From NCBI GenBank assembly GCA_003665825.1, contig QPFY01000049.1, positions 1 to 31,724 on the forward strand: 31,724 nucleotides of DNA. The letters run 5' to 3'. Under the pieces are notes generated by a model that worked only from the letters and a program-made list of their open reading frames with translations, had not been told where the DNA came from and did no database searches. Shown piece after piece: positions 1 through 11,300 of this stretch; position 1 is the first letter of the stretch; each line of letters starts with the position of its first letter. Source of the DNA: Microbotryum silenes-acaulis (lineage: Eukaryota; Basidiomycota; Microbotryomycetes; Microbotryales; Microbotryaceae). A program made the translations under genes and the position numbers.

Positions 1-1
1 C

Positions 2-1873
2 GCCACCGCCTCCCCTTGTCCCGCCTGCCGCGCCCCCGGCCACCGTCTGCGCGACTGCACCTCACGGGCGACACACCCGCCCGCCGGCCCCTGCCGCCGC
101 TGCCACAAGAAAGGTCACTGGGCCCTCGACTGCAAGCACCGGGGCGAACAGAAACACACCGGCGACGACAACCAGGACGACACGTCTCTCCCCGCCGCTC
201 AACAGCCTAACATCGGCTATTTCGCCTCCTGCCTGTTCGCTCGCCGGCAACTCCCGACTGACGCCTTTGTAGTCGACTCGGGCGCCACGGCACACATGGT
301 CGCCGATCGCTCTCTATTCACGGCTTATCGCCAGACGGCGCACACCAAGATCGGCGGCACGCCGGCGGTATATCACGGCCATTGTATGGGGACGTAGCGT
401 TCGTTGCCAAGACCGGACATCCGATCACGCTGCGTGGCGTTCCACACGCGGGCCTCCACGTCAACCTCCTCTGTTCTCGCCTCTGCGACACCGACCGCGT
501 TCGACTCGCCTTCACCAGCGACGGCATCGACATCGCCAAGGACGGCCAGGCCATTGCTCACGGTACCAGGGTTAACGACGGTCTCTACCTTTGGACGCGG
601 ATCACACCAAGTGTCAGCAGCTTGCCCTTCTCTCGCGTTTGAGTCTACCGTGCCCCTGCTTACCCTTCACCGCTGCCTCGGCCATCTTGCCCCATCCTCT
701 ATACAGAAGATGATCGCCGCAGGTTTGCTGGACGGGTTTGGGGCCGGGTACAGTGACAAAGACGTAGAGGAGTTTGTTTGCAATGCTTGCCTTGGTTCCA
801 AAGGCCACCGTCTTCCTTTTCCCGACTCTGAGTCGCATTCCCCGAGAGACTCGGCCTCGTGCACAGCGATGTCTTTCGTTCCCCACTCCGTCTTGACCGG
901 GAAGCGCTACCTTGTCACATTTCTTGACGACCACTCTCGCAAACTCTGGCATACGCGATCGATCACAAAAGCGACGTCTTCCCGACCTTCCAGACTTGGC
1001 TCGCCGAAGTGGAGTTAGAGACGAACGCGCGTTTAAAAACCCTTCGCACTGACAACGGCGGGGAGTACCGATCGAACGCATTCACGGAGTTCTGCAAGTC
1101 CAGGGGCATTCGTCGTCATACTCTATCCCCTACACACCTCAGCAAACGGTCGTGCCGAACGTGTCAATCTCTCCATTGTCGAGGGCATCCTCGCCCTCCT
1201 TGCTGACTCCCATCTGCCGGCCACCTTTTGGGATGAAGCGGCTGCGTACTTCGTTTATTGCAAAACAGGTGCTCACACTCAGCTTTGGCCAAACAGACTC
1301 CAGAATCCGTTTGGAACGGCCGACGCACCACCACCACCGCCCTCCACCCGTTCGGCTGCGCGGCCTGGCTCACGGTCGCGCCGGACCTTCGCAGCAAGCT
1401 CGACCCCAAGGCCGCGCGCGTGATCTTCACCGGTTACGACCTCGCCTCCAAGGCTTTCCGTTTCTTCGACCATTATACCAACAAGGTTGTGATTGGCCGA
1501 AATGCCACCTTCCTCGACGACGACTTCCCCGGCCTCCCAATCAACACGCCCGTCGATGTGGACAACACCGAACGCCAGTTCGTCATTCCCGCCGACACGC
1601 CCGCCCCGCCGTCAAGACGAGGACCCCACTAGTAAGGTCGGCGCACATGGACGTCTCATCCTCTCTTGATGATTCTGCCATGAGCGCCGTTGACGTGGCC
1701 CCAGGGTACACTGGCGGATCCTTACTTAATTCTACAGATATCAGCCCTCGCCGTCCCCGTCGCTTGTCCCGCTTTCGTCGCCCGCCACGTCCTCGGCCGG
1801 AGGACCGTCCCTCGATGACTCGGACGACCCGCTTGACCTCCTCAACTCCAACACCGCGGTTCGCCTCAACCTG
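2..1873 (+). pseudogene. E1 Gag C-terminus, protease and integrase, frameshifted
   Basis: Reading starts in frame 2 with two CX2CX4HX4C zinc knuckles ([28 protein letters not shown]) and then the protease DSGATAHM. After about position 355 the homologous sequence jumps repeatedly between frames: GAG-pre-integrase HX4H/CX2C around 670-800, integrase DDHS around 925, TDNGGEY around 1050, and the integrase C-terminal part 1258-1620. Compared with intact E3, most breaks are single-base losses in homopolymers (GGGGG to GGGG near 388, TTTT to TTT near 590, CCCCC to CCCC near 842, CCCC to CCC near 1748), with a few larger indels near 355 and 450-470. As written it cannot make Gag-Pol. The error pattern leaves open that part of the damage is sequencing error. 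Confidence 0.88.
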
Positions 1874-3910
1874 ATGGACGTACATCGATCCGACGACGAC
1901 ACCCTGGTGACGCCCGCACCCGCCATTGCCCCCGCTGAACAGCCCTCCGATGACGACTCCCCTGATGAGATCGATTTCCTCTCTCGCCACCACCGCGCCT
2001 TCATCGCCACAGACGACGACGACCCCACCCTCGACGCCATCGAGCCCGTCAAGTCGATTACTAGCGATCCTCAGACCTGGCGCGAAGCAATGTCCAGCGA
2101 CGAGCACGACATCTGGGCTCAGGCTGCCGCCGCCGAGTTCACCGCCATGCGCGACGACTTCAAGGTGTTCACCATCGAGCCTCGATCCTCCGTACCACCG
2201 GGCGCCACTATCGTCACCTCCAAGTTCGTCTGGAAGACCAAACGCGACGCACGCGGCGAAGTCACGGGGCACAAGGCACGTCTCGTAGCGCAAGGTAACC
2301 GACAACGCGACGGCATCGACTTCTCGGAGACTTTCGCACCCGTCGCCCGGTTCTCCTCCATTCGCTGCCTCCTTGCCCTCGCCGCTGCCAATGGTTACCA
2401 CGTTCATCAGGCCGACATCGACAAGGCTTACCTCCACGGCGAGCTCGATCACGATATCTGGATGACGACGCCACGAGGTTTCGACTTCCCAAGTGATAAG
2501 ATTCTCCGCCTGCGGCGCTCAATCTACGGTCTCAAGCAGGCCGGTCGCATCTGGAATCGCCACATTGACACATCACTCAGGAGTCTCGGGTACAAGGCAA
2601 CGGGCACTGATCACTGCATTTACTCTCACATTGATGATCAGCAACGGCCCCATTATATCGCCTTGTATGTCGACGATCTCCTCATTGTCAGCCCCGCCCT
2701 CGACGAGATCGAACGCGTCATCTCCGGCCTCGAACAACGATACGGCGTCAAACGACTCGGCCCCGCGGAATACATCCTCGGCATCCAAATCCGCCGCCTG
2801 GACGACGGCTCCATTGCCCTATCCCAGGAACGCTACATCATGGACGTGCTCGCCCGGTTTCACTTCGACACCACGACACGCGGCGCTACGGTGCCAATGA
2901 CGCCCGGCCTCTCGCTCACGGCAGTTCCGGGTCAAGGAACGGAGCGCATTCGATCGTGGTACCTACAAGCCATTGGCTCCCTCCTGTACATTTCCCTTGG
3001 CACTCGACCCGACATTGCCTTCGCCGTCTCGTACTTGTCCCGGTTCGCCAACAACCCTGGCCGCCGTCATTGGATTGCCGTCAAACACGTCCTTCGCTAC
3101 CTTCGCGCCACGTACCGCGATGAGCTACTCTACGCCCGCGGTCCAGCCAAAGTTACGGGTGTGGTTGGGTATTCCGATGCGAACTGGGGTGCCTGCGTCG
3201 ACACGTCCATCTCCACAATGGGCTTCGTCTTTTACTTGGCCGGCTCCGCCGTCTCTTGGTCATCGAAGCGTCAGACTCGGGTGGCGGATTCCACCACTGA
3301 TGCCGAATACCTCGCCTTGTCGCACGCTGGTAAGGAAGCGATTTACCTTACGCAACTCCTCTCCGAGCTCCACGTTCGCCCGATCGATGCAGCTCACATC
3401 TTCACCGACAACGAGGCCGCGGCCGCCGTCGCTCACGACCCCGTTCGCACCTCCGGCACTCGACACATACGCCTCCGCGAGCATTTTGTCCGCGACATGG
3501 TCAACCGAGGCGATATCTCCCTCTCACACGTTGGCACAGCGGACATGGTTGCGGACCTATTCACCAAAGCGCTGGGTCCCAAGATTTTTGGTATACATTG
3601 CTATGCTCTAGGCCTCCGGACGCGGCACCCACGGCTCAAGTCTACCTCGCGTTCGCGTGGGGGGGGGTGTGAGGAATCCACTCTCCGCTCGGGTCAGGAC
3701 TTAGGCGCGCGGAGCGAGCCGGGCGCATCGGCCCAGGAGTTAGGCGCGCGGAGCGAGCCGGGCGCATCGGCCCAGGACTTAGGCGCGCGCAGCGAGCCTG
3801 GCACATTGGCTCAGCCCCGAGGCTCGCTGGCTGAGGACTTGGGGCGCGCGGCTCCCTTACTGTTAGATTCCTATTCATCACTCTTGGCTATAACTACATC
3901 GCTGACGTAG
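1874..3910 (+). CDS. E1 reverse transcriptase-RNase H half of copia polyprotein
   Basis: An open frame of 678 codons, probably the 3' part of a once continuous Gag-Pol rather than a separate gene; the ATG at 1874 is simply the first in frame after the last frameshift. It carries the copia RT core ([59 protein letters not shown], catalytic ALYVDDLL) and an RNase H domain ([46 protein letters not shown]). The RNase H aspartates and glutamate are present. The frame does not stop before the LTR: it crosses the 9-G polypurine tract and translates the LTR minisatellite as three 13-residue repeats of the type [13 protein letters not shown] before stopping at 3910. Confidence 0.88.
   Translation: MDVHRSDDDTLVTPAPAIAPAEQPSDDDSPDEIDFLSRHHRAFIATDDDDPTLDAIEPVKSITSDPQTWREAMSSDEHDIWAQAAAAEFTAMRDDFKVFTIEPRSSVPPGATIVTSKFVWKTKRDARGEVTGHKARLVAQGNRQRDGIDFSETFAPVARFSSIRCLLALAAANGYHVHQADIDKAYLHGELDHDIWMTTPRGFDFPSDKILRLRRSIYGLKQAGRIWNRHIDTSLRSLGYKATGTDHCIYSHIDDQQRPHYIALYVDDLLIVSPALDEIERVISGLEQRYGVKRLGPAEYILGIQIRRLDDGSIALSQERYIMDVLARFHFDTTTRGATVPMTPGLSLTAVPGQGTERIRSWYLQAIGSLLYISLGTRPDIAFAVSYLSRFANNPGRRHWIAVKHVLRYLRATYRDELLYARGPAKVTGVVGYSDANWGACVDTSISTMGFVFYLAGSAVSWSSKRQTRVADSTTDAEYLALSHAGKEAIYLTQLLSELHVRPIDAAHIFTDNEAAAAVAHDPVRTSGTRHIRLREHFVRDMVNRGDISLSHVGTADMVADLFTKALGPKIFGIHCYALGLRTRHPRLKSTSRSRGGGCEESTLRSGQDLGARSEPGASAQELGARSEPGASAQDLGARSEPGTLAQPRGSLAEDLGRAAPLLLDSYSSLLAITTSLT
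3659..3667 (+). promoter_or_regulatory. E1 polypurine tract
   Basis: A run of nine G directly 5' of the LTR start TGTGAGG. This is the position and composition of the plus-strand primer of LTR retrotransposons. The same G run precedes the LTRs of E3 (8 G), E4 (9 G), E5 (9 G) and E7 (7 G). Confidence 0.85.
3701..3817 (+). repeat. 39-bp LTR minisatellite, three units
   Basis: Three 39-bp units (3701-3739, 3740-3778, 3779-3817), the third diverged, each beginning ttaggcgcgc. Because 39 is a multiple of three the array stays open in the RT/RNase H frame and encodes a 13-residue repeat. Copies exist in the LTRs at 12950-13278 and, rearranged, at 17847-18131. It is missing from the LTR at 8189-8379. 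Confidence 0.9.
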
Positions 3911-3996
3911 TAGAGTTGATCGAATAGGTATGTTGAAATGATATTCATCACTCTTGGCTATAACTACATCGCTGACGTAGTAGAGTTGATCGAATA
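3872..3996 (+). repeat. Tandem duplication of LTR 3' end with GGT linker
   Basis: Two 55-bp copies of the LTR terminus (3872-3926 and 3942-3996) separated by the 15-bp linker ggtatgttgaaatga. The first copy ends exactly like the LTR (gaata), and the linker begins GGT, as does the primer binding site that follows the LTR in intact copies. The LTR at 17847-18131 has only one copy. Confidence 0.88.
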
Positions 3997-6900
3997 TCCG
4001 CCACCCGAGTCTGACGTTTCGATGACCAAGAGACGGCAGAGCCAGCCAAGTAAAAAACGAAGCCCATTGTGGAGATGGACGTGTCGACGCAGGCACCCCA
4101 GTTCGCATCGGAATAACCGACCACACCCGTAACTTTGGCTGGACCGCGGGCGTAGAGTAGCTCATCGCGGTACGTGGCACGAAGGTAGCGAAGGACGTGT
4201 TTGACGGCAATCCAATGACGACGGCCAGGGTTGTTGGCGAACCGGGACAAGTACGAGACGGCGAAGGCAATGTCGGGTCGAGTGCCAAGGGAAATGTACA
4301 GGAGGGAGCCGATGGCTTGGAGGTACCACGATCGAATGCGCTCCGTTCCCTGACCCGGAACTGCTGTGAGCGAGAGGCCGGGCGTCATTGGCACTGTAGC
4401 GCCGCGTGTCGTGGTGTCGAAGTGAAACCGGGCGAGCACGTCCATGATGTAGCGTTCCTGGGATAGGGCAATGGAGCCGTCGTCCAGGCGGCGGATTTGG
4501 ATGCCGAGGATGTATTCCGCGGGGCCGAGCCTTTTGACGCCGTATCGCTGTTCAAGGCCGGAGATGACGCGTTCGATCTCATCGAGGGCGGGGCTGACAA
4601 TGAGGAGATCGTCGACATACAAGGCGATATAATGGGGCCGTTGCTGATCATCAATGTGAGAGTAAATGCAGTGATCAGTGCCCGTTGCCTTGTACCCGAG
4701 ACTCCTGAGTGATGTGTCAATGTGGCGATTCCAGATGCGACCGGCCTGCTTGAGACCGTAGATTGAGCGCCGCAGGCGGAGAACCTTATCGCTCGGGAAG
4801 TCGAAACCTCGTGGCGTTGTCATCCAGATATCGTGATCGAGCTCGCCGTGGAGGTAAGCCTTGTCGATGTCGGCCTGATGAACGTGGTAACCGTTGGCAG
4901 CGGCGAGGGCAAGGAGGCAGCGAATGGAGGAGAAACGGGCAACGGGTGCGAAAGTCTCCGAGAAATCGATGCCGTCGCGTTGGCGGTTACCTTGCGCTAC
5001 AAGGCGTGCCTTCCGCCCTGTGACGTCACCGCGTGCATCGCGCTTGGTCTTCCAGACGAATTTGGAGGTGACGATAGTGGCGCCCGGCGGTACGGAGGAT
5101 CGAGGCTCGATGGTGAACACCTTGAAGTCGTCGCGCATGGCGGTGAACTCGGCGGCGGCAGCCTGAGCCCAGATGTCGTGCTCGTCGCTGGACATTGCTT
5201 CACGCCAGGTCTGAGGGTCGCTAGTGATCGATTTGATGGGCTCGATGGCTTCGAGGGCGGGGTTGTCGTCTTCTGCGGCGATGAAGGCGCGGTGGTGGCG
5301 AGAGAGGAAATCGATCTCATCAGGGGAGTCGTCATCGGAGGGCTGTTCAGCGGGGGCCATGGCGGGTGCGGGCGTCACCAGGGTGTCGTCGTCGGATTGA
5401 TGTACGTCCATCAGGTTGAGGCGAACCGCGGTGTTGGAGTTGAGGAGGTCAAGCGGGTCGTCCGAGTCATCGAGGGACGGTCCCCCGGCCGAGGATGTGG
5501 CGGGCGACGAAAGCGGGGCAAGCGACGGGGACGGCGAGGGGCTGGTATCTGTAGAATTAAGTAAGGATCCGCCAGTGTACCCTGGGGCCACGTCAACGGC
5601 GCTCATGGCAGAATCATCAAGAGAGGATGAGACGTCCATGTGCGCCGACCTTACTAGTGGGGTCCTCGTCTTGACGGCTGGGGCGGGCGTGTCGGCGGGA
5701 ATGACGAACTGGCGTTCGGTGTCGTCCGCATCGACGGGCGTGTTGATTGGTAGACCGGGGAAGTCGTCGTCGAGGAAGGTGGCATTTCGGCCAATCACAA
5801 CCTTGTTGGTAGAATGGTCGAAGAAACGGAAAGCCTTGGAGGCGAGGTCGTAACCGGTGAAGATCACGCGCGCGGCCTTGGGGTCGAGCTTGCTGCGAAG
5901 GTTCGGCGCGACCGTGAGCCAGGCCGCGCAGCCGAACGGGTGGAGGGCGGTGGCGGTGGTGCGTTGGCCGTTCCAAACGGATTCTGGAGTCTGTTTGGCC
6001 AAAGCTGAGTGTGAGCACCTGTTTTTGCAATAAACGAAGTATGCAGCCGCTTCATCCCAAAAGGTGGCCGGCAGATGGGAGTCAGCAAGGAGGGCAAGGA
6101 CGCCCTCGACGATGGAGAGATTGACACGTTCGGCACGACCGTTTTGCTGAGGTGTGTAGGGGATAGAATATTGACGACGAATACCCCTGGACTTGCAGAA
6201 CTCCGTGAATGCGTTCGATTGGTACTCCCCGCCGTTGTCGGTGCGAAGGGTTTTTAAACGCTCGTTCGTCTCTAACTCCACTTCGGCGAGCCAAGTCTGG
6301 AAGGTCGGGAAGACGTCGCTTTTGTGATCGATCGCGTATGCCCAGAGTTTGCGAGAGTGGTCGTCAAGAAATGTGACAAGGTAGCGCTTCCCGGTCAAGG
6401 ACGGAGTGGGGAACGAAAGGACATCGCTGTGCACGAGGCCGAGTCTTTCGGGGGAATGCGACTCAGAGTCGGGAAAAGGAAGACGGTGGCCTTTGGAACC
6501 AAGGCAAGCATTGCAAACAAACTCCTCTACGTCTTTGTCACTGTACCCGGCCCCAAACCCGTCCAGCAAACCTGCGGCGATCATCTTCTGTATAGAGGAT
6601 GGGGCAAGATGGCCGAGGCAGCGGTGAAGGGTAAGCAGGGGCACGGTCGACTCAGAACGCGAGAGAAAGGCAAGCTGCTGACACTTGGTGTGGTCCGCGT
6701 CCAAAAGGTAGAGACCGTCGTTAACCCTGGTACCGTGAGCAATGGCCTGGCCGTCCTTGGCGATGTCGATGCCGTCGCTGGTGAAGGCGAGTCGAACGCG
6801 GTCGGTGTCGCAGAGGCGAGAGACGGAGAGGAGGTTGACGTGGAGGCCCGGCGTGTGCAGAACGCCACGCAGCGTGATCGGATGTCCGGTCTTGGCAACG

Positions 6901-8096
6901 AACGCTACGTCCCCCATGCCGATGGCCGTGATACCGCCGGCAATGCCGCCGATCTTGGTGTGCGCCGTCTGGCGATAAGCCGTGAATAGAGAACGATCGG
7001 CGACCATGTGTGCCGTGGCGCCCGAGTCGACTACAAAGGCATCAGTCGGGAGTTGCCGGCGAGCGAACAGGCAGGAGGCGAAATAGCCGACGTTAGGCTG
7101 TTGAGCGGCGGGGAGAGACATGTCGTCCTGGTTGTCGTCGCCGGTGTGTTTTTGTTCGCCCCGGTGCTTGCAGTCGAGGGCCCAGTGCCCTTTCTTGTGG
7201 CAGCGGCGGCAGGGGCCGGCGGGCGGGTGTTTCGCCCGTGAGGTGCAGTCGCGCAGGCGGTGGCCGGGGGCGCGGCAGGCGGGACAAGGGGAGGCGGTGG
7301 CGAGCATGGCCGAGTGTGATGACGAGAGTCCCGCCGAGCGAAGCTGGATGCGAATGCGATCCGTCAGCGTCGTGAGTTCCGGGAGGTCGCGTTGGTTGCG
7401 CTGCTCGTCCGTGAATGTGAGGCGGAAGCTGTCGAGGCAAGGTGGGACCATGGCGAGCACGTGAGTGGCGAGCACGTCGTTGAGCGAGGTTTTGGCGTCG
7501 CGGATTTCCTGCGCGATCGACATGTATTCGCGGAGCCAGGTGTCGTACGCCTCGACGGAGGCAGGCATCTTCCTGAAATCCCAAAGGCGGGCGAACAACT
7601 CGAGGGTGCGAGTGGCGTCGTCCGGTGCGAAACGAGCCTTGAGTGCGGCGAAGATGCGTGGTGCCGACAGGTCGTCGCTGGGGATGGTGTCGAGGGTGGC
7701 TGAGACGTCGGCGGAGTCGATCGAGCCAACGATGATTTCCCGCGCGGCGTCGTCACGGGCGGCAAGCTGGTCAGCCGTCCATGTCGGGGGGATGACACCG
7801 TCAAGAACGTAACCACGGACTTGATTTGGAAGCGCGAGACGGAGTTGACGTAACCAGTTCGTAAACGACTTAGGCCCGTCAAGACGAGCGTGCTTGGGGA
7901 ACACGACTTTTGATGCGGTGGCGGTGTTTGCCTGCGTGGCAGTGACGGGCGGGGTGGCGGCGGCGGCGGCGGCAGGGGGCGGTGAGGCCTGTAGAGCGGC
8001 AAGCTGTGCCTGTAGCGTGGCGATTTGCACGCTGATCGAAGGGTCAGGGGAGCTGGTGTCCCTGGGAGGCGAGGGCGGGGCGGGGGAGCTGTCCAT
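3948..8096 (-). CDS. E2 Gag-Pol polyprotein, truncated in RNase H
   Basis: A single 1382-codon frame starting [11 protein letters not shown] at 8096, about 80 nt after the primer binding site. Gag, two zinc knuckles, protease DSGATAHM, the integrase DDE residues ([19 protein letters not shown]) and RT with YVDD are all intact. The RNase H domain stops after KRQTRVAD; from 3996 the frame runs antisense through E1's LTR and ends with a short non-homologous tail. Loss of the DAEYLAL segment, the later RNase H acidic residue (TDNEAA) and the tail should abolish RNase H activity. It may still give a Gag/protease/integrase/RT product but not a replication-competent element. Confidence 0.9.
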   Translation of the reverse strand: MDSSPAPPSPPRDTSSPDPSISVQIATLQAQLAALQASPPPAAAAAATPPVTATQANTATASKVVFPKHARLDGPKSFTNWLRQLRLALPNQVRGYVLDGVIPPTWTADQLAARDDAAREIIVGSIDSADVSATLDTIPSDDLSAPRIFAALKARFAPDDATRTLELFARLWDFRKMPASVEAYDTWLREYMSIAQEIRDAKTSLNDVLATHVLAMVPPCLDSFRLTFTDEQRNQRDLPELTTLTDRIRIQLRSAGLSSSHSAMLATASPCPACRAPGHRLRDCTSRAKHPPAGPCRRCHKKGHWALDCKHRGEQKHTGDDNQDDMSLPAAQQPNVGYFASCLFARRQLPTDAFVVDSGATAHMVADRSLFTAYRQTAHTKIGGIAGGITAIGMGDVAFVAKTGHPITLRGVLHTPGLHVNLLSVSRLCDTDRVRLAFTSDGIDIAKDGQAIAHGTRVNDGLYLLDADHTKCQQLAFLSRSESTVPLLTLHRCLGHLAPSSIQKMIAAGLLDGFGAGYSDKDVEEFVCNACLGSKGHRLPFPDSESHSPERLGLVHSDVLSFPTPSLTGKRYLVTFLDDHSRKLWAYAIDHKSDVFPTFQTWLAEVELETNERLKTLRTDNGGEYQSNAFTEFCKSRGIRRQYSIPYTPQQNGRAERVNLSIVEGVLALLADSHLPATFWDEAAAYFVYCKNRCSHSALAKQTPESVWNGQRTTATALHPFGCAAWLTVAPNLRSKLDPKAARVIFTGYDLASKAFRFFDHSTNKVVIGRNATFLDDDFPGLPINTPVDADDTERQFVIPADTPAPAVKTRTPLVRSAHMDVSSSLDDSAMSAVDVAPGYTGGSLLNSTDTSPSPSPSLAPLSSPATSSAGGPSLDDSDDPLDLLNSNTAVRLNLMDVHQSDDDTLVTPAPAMAPAEQPSDDDSPDEIDFLSRHHRAFIAAEDDNPALEAIEPIKSITSDPQTWREAMSSDEHDIWAQAAAAEFTAMRDDFKVFTIEPRSSVPPGATIVTSKFVWKTKRDARGDVTGRKARLVAQGNRQRDGIDFSETFAPVARFSSIRCLLALAAANGYHVHQADIDKAYLHGELDHDIWMTTPRGFDFPSDKVLRLRRSIYGLKQAGRIWNRHIDTSLRSLGYKATGTDHCIYSHIDDQQRPHYIALYVDDLLIVSPALDEIERVISGLEQRYGVKRLGPAEYILGIQIRRLDDGSIALSQERYIMDVLARFHFDTTTRGATVPMTPGLSLTAVPGQGTERIRSWYLQAIGSLLYISLGTRPDIAFAVSYLSRFANNPGRRHWIAVKHVLRYLRATYRDELLYARGPAKVTGVVGYSDANWGACVDTSISTMGFVFYLAGSAVSWSSKRQTRVADIRSTLLRQRCSYSQE

Positions 8097-8176
8097 GCTG
8101 CGATGGTGCGATGGGCTGGGGCGGCTCGAGTGGCTGGGCTCGAGGGAAAATGCAAGCGGCGGGGCTGGTAGCTCGT

Positions 8177-8188
8177 GGGCTTATAACC
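8177..8188 (-). promoter_or_regulatory. E2 primer binding site, half-tRNA-Met(i) type
   Basis: On the - strand the LTR end GAATA is followed at once by GGTTATAAGCCC. Its complement GGGCTTATAACC matches the anticodon stem-loop of fungal initiator tRNA-Met (GGGCUCAUAACC, recalled from the yeast sequence) except at the first anticodon base. This indicates priming by an internally cleaved 5' half tRNA. Confidence 0.75.
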
Positions 8189-8379
8189 TATTCGATCAAC
8201 TCTACTACGTCAGCGATGTAGTTATAGCCAAGAGTGATGAATCTCATTTCAACATACCTATTCGATCAACTCTACTACGTCAGCGATGTAGTTATAGCCA
8301 AGAGTGATGAATAGGAAGCTAACAGTAAGGGAGCCGCGCGCCCCAAGTCCTGACCCGAGCGGAGAGTGGATTCCTCACA
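8189..8379 (-). repeat. LTR shared by E2 (5') and E3 (3'), 191 bp
   Basis: Begins TGTGAGG at 8379 after E3's polypurine tract and ends GAATA at 8189 before E2's primer binding site, so one LTR serves two elements. It is 138 bp shorter than the 329-bp form. The minisatellite block is removed precisely between two AGGACTT direct repeats, the expected product of slippage or unequal pairing. The 3'-end tandem duplication is retained. Confidence 0.9.
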
Positions 8380-11300
8380 CCCCCCCCACGCGAACGCGAG
8401 GTAGACTTGAGCCGTGGGTGCCGCGTCCGGAGGCCTAGAGCATAGCAATGTATACCAAAAATCTTGGGACCCAGCGCTTTGGTGAATAGGTCCGCAACCA
8501 TGTCCGCTGTGCCAACGTGTGAGAGGGAGATATCGCCTCGGTTGACCATGTCGCGGACAAAATGCTCGCGGAGGCGTATGTGTCGAGTGCCGGAGGTGCG
8601 AACGGGGTCGTGAGCGACGGCGGCCGCGGCCTCGTTGTCGGTGAAGATGTGAGCTGCATCGATCGGGCGAACGTGGAGCTCGGAGAGGAGTTGCGTAAGG
8701 TAAATCGCTTCCTTACCAGCGTGCGACAAGGCGAGGTATTCGGCATCAGTGGTGGAATCCGCCACCCGAGTCTGACGTTTCGATGACCAAGAGACGGCAG
8801 AGCCAGCCAAGTAAAAAACGAAGCCCATTGTGGAGATGGACGTGTCGACGCAGGCACCCCAGTTCGCATCGGAATAACCGACCACACCCGTAACTTTGGC
8901 TGGACCGCGGGCGTAGAGTAGCTCATCGCGGTACGTGGCACGAAGGTAGCGAAGGACGTGTTTGACGGCAATCCAATGACGACGGCCAGGGTTGTTGGCG
9001 AACCGGGACAAGTACGAGACGGCGAAGGCAATGTCGGGTCGAGTGCCAAGGGAAATGTACAGGAGGGAGCCGATGGCTTGGAGGTACCACGATCGAATGC
9101 GCTCCGTTCCCTGACCCGGAACTGCTGTGAGCGAGAGGCCGGGCGTCATTGGCACTGTAGCGCCGCGTGTCGTGGTGTCGAAGTGAAACCGGGCGAGCAC
9201 GTCCATGATGTAGCGTTCCTGGGATAGGGCAATGGAGCCGTCGTCCAGGCGGCGGATTTGGATGCCGAGGATGTATTCCGCGGGGCCGAGCCTTTTGACG
9301 CCGTATCGCTGTTCAAGGCCGGAGATGACGCGTTCGATCTCATCGAGGGCGGGGCTGACAATGAGGAGATCGTCGACATACAAGGCGATATAATGGGGCC
9401 GTTGCTGATCATCAATGTGAGAGTAAATGCAGTGATCAGTGCCCGTTGCCTTGTACCCGAGACTCCTGAGTGATGTGTCAATGTGGCGATTCCAGATGCG
9501 ACCGGCCTGCTTGAGACCGTAGATTGAGCGCCGCAGGCGGAGAACCTTATCGCTCGGGAAGTCGAAACCTCGTGGCGTTGTCATCCAGATATCGTGATCG
9601 AGCTCGCCGTGGAGGTAAGCCTTGTCGATGTCGGCCTGATGAACGTGGTAACCGTTGGCAGCGGCGAGGGCAAGGAGGCAGCGAATGGAGGAGAAACGGG
9701 CAACGGGTGCGAAAGTCTCCGAGAAATCGATGCCGTCGCGTTGGCGGTTACCTTGCGCTACAAGGCGTGCCTTCCGCCCTGTGACGTCACCGCGTGCATC
9801 GCGCTTGGTCTTCCAGACGAATTTGGAGGTGACGATAGTGGCGCCCGGCGGTACGGAGGATCGAGGCTCGATGGTGAACACCTTGAAGTCGTCGCGCATG
9901 GCGGTGAACTCGGCGGCGGCAGCCTGAGCCCAGATGTCGTGCTCGTCGCTGGACATTGCTTCACGCCAGGTCTGAGGGTCGCTAGTGATCGATTTGATGG
10001 GCTCGATGGCTTCGAGGGCGGGGTTGTCGTCTTCTGCGGCGATGAAGGCGCGGTGGTGGCGAGAGAGGAAATCGATCTCATCAGGGGAGTCGTCATCGGA
10101 GGGCTGTTCAGCGGGGGCCATGGCGGGTGCGGGCGTCACCAGGGTGTCGTCGTCGGATTGATGTACGTCCATCAGGTTGAGGCGAACCGCGGTGTTGGAG
10201 TTGAGGAGGTCAAGCGGGTCGTCCGAGTCATCGAGGGACGGTCCCCCGGCCGAGGATGTGGCGGGCGACGAAAGCGGGGCAAGCGACGGGGACGGCGAGG
10301 GGCTGGTATCTGTAGAATTAAGTAAGGATCCGCCAGTGTACCCTGGGGCCACGTCAACGGCGCTCATGGCAGAATCATCAAGAGAGGATGAGACGTCCAT
10401 GTGCGCCGACCTTACTAGTGGGGTCCTCGTCTTGACGGCTGGGGCGGGCGTGTCGGCGGGAATGACGAACTGGCGTTCGGTGTCGTCCGCATCGACGGGC
10501 GTGTTGATTGGTAGACCGGGGAAGTCGTCGTCGAGGAAGGTGGCATTTCGGCCAATCACAACCTTGTTGGTAGAATGGTCGAAGAAACGGAAAGCCTTGG
10601 AGGCGAGGTCGTAACCGGTGAAGATCATGCGCGCGGCCTTGGGGTCGAGCTTGCTGCGAAGGTTCGGCGCGACCGTGAGCCAGGCCGCGCAGCCGAACGG
10701 GTGGAGGGCGGTGGCGGTGGTGCGTTGGCCGTTCCAAACGGATTCTGGAGTCTGTTTGGCCAAAGCTGAGTGTGAGCACCTGTTTTTGCAATAAACGAAG
10801 TATGCAGCCGCTTCATCCCAAAAGGTGGCCGGCAGATGGGAGTCAGCAAGGAGGGCAAGGACGCCCTCGACGATGGAGAGATTGACACGTTCGGCACGAC
10901 CGTTTTGCTGAGGTGTGTAGGGGATAGAATATTGACGACGAATACCCCTGGACTTGCAGAACTCCGTGAATGCGTTCGATTGGTACTCCCCGCCGTTGTC
11001 GGTGCGAAGGGTTTTTAAACGCTCGTTCGTCTCTAACTCCACTTCGGCGAGCCAAGTCTGGAAGGTCGGGAAGACGTCGCTTTTGTGATCGATCGCGTAT
11101 GCCCAGAGTTTGCGAGAGTGGTCGTCAAGAAATGTGACAAGGTAGCGCTTCCCGGTCAAGGACGGAGTGGGGAACGAAAGGACATCGCTGTGCACGAGGC
11201 CGAGTCTTTCGGGGGAATGCGACTCAGAGTCGGGAAAAGGAAGACGGTGGCCTTTGGAACCAAGGCAAGCATTGCAAACAAACTCCTCTACGTCTTTGTC

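Larger units (their letters stand above)
1..3996 (+). mobile_element. Copia-type LTR retrotransposon E1, 5' end outside window
   Basis: Domains run in Ty1/copia order (Gag zinc knuckles, protease, integrase, reverse transcriptase, RNase H), then a polypurine tract and a complete 3' LTR. The 5' LTR and most of Gag lie left of the window. It is the same family as the three - strand copies that follow but a distinct sublineage, with several amino acid differences in the RT half (for example [15 protein letters not shown] against [15 protein letters not shown]). Its LTR ends exactly at 3996, where the RNase H sequence of E2 resumes, which is the signature of E1 having integrated into E2. The matching 5-bp target duplicate (tccgc, 3997-4001) should lie beyond the left edge. 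Confidence 0.93.
3668..3996 (+). repeat. 3' LTR of E1 (329 bp)
   Basis: Starts TGTGAGGAATCC after the polypurine tract and ends GATCGAATA, so the termini are TG...TA rather than TG...CA. The same end directly abuts the primer binding site in E2-E4. Length and architecture equal the LTR at 12950-13278. It contains a 39-bp minisatellite and a tandem copy of its last 55 bp. Confidence 0.9.
3997..8379 (-). mobile_element. Copia element E2, 3' part cut off by E1
   Basis: Same family as E3 and nearly identical to it (constant offset 4761 bp). One substitution was noted: E2 has a C at the site equivalent to 10627, giving V instead of M in integrase. The element runs from its 5' LTR (8189-8379, shared with E3 as that copy's 3' LTR) down to 3997, inside RNase H, where E1 begins. 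Its remaining RNase H and 3' LTR should be on the far side of E1. Confidence 0.9.

Noticed and set aside
1152..1874. 240-codon + strand frame in E1
   Set aside because: It is an alternate frame over the broken integrase/linker region; the homologous protein is read in other frames.
4833..5564. 243-codon + strand open frame opposite E2 (repeated opposite E3)
   Set aside because: It is the antisense shadow of the intact Gag-Pol frame in GC-rich codons, has no domain of its own and recurs wherever the element recurs.
7364..8155. 263-codon frame overlapping E2 Gag (and its copies in E3/E4)
   Set aside because: It begins at TTG, is Pro/Ser/Arg-rich shadow sequence in another frame of Gag, and its repetition only reflects the copied element.
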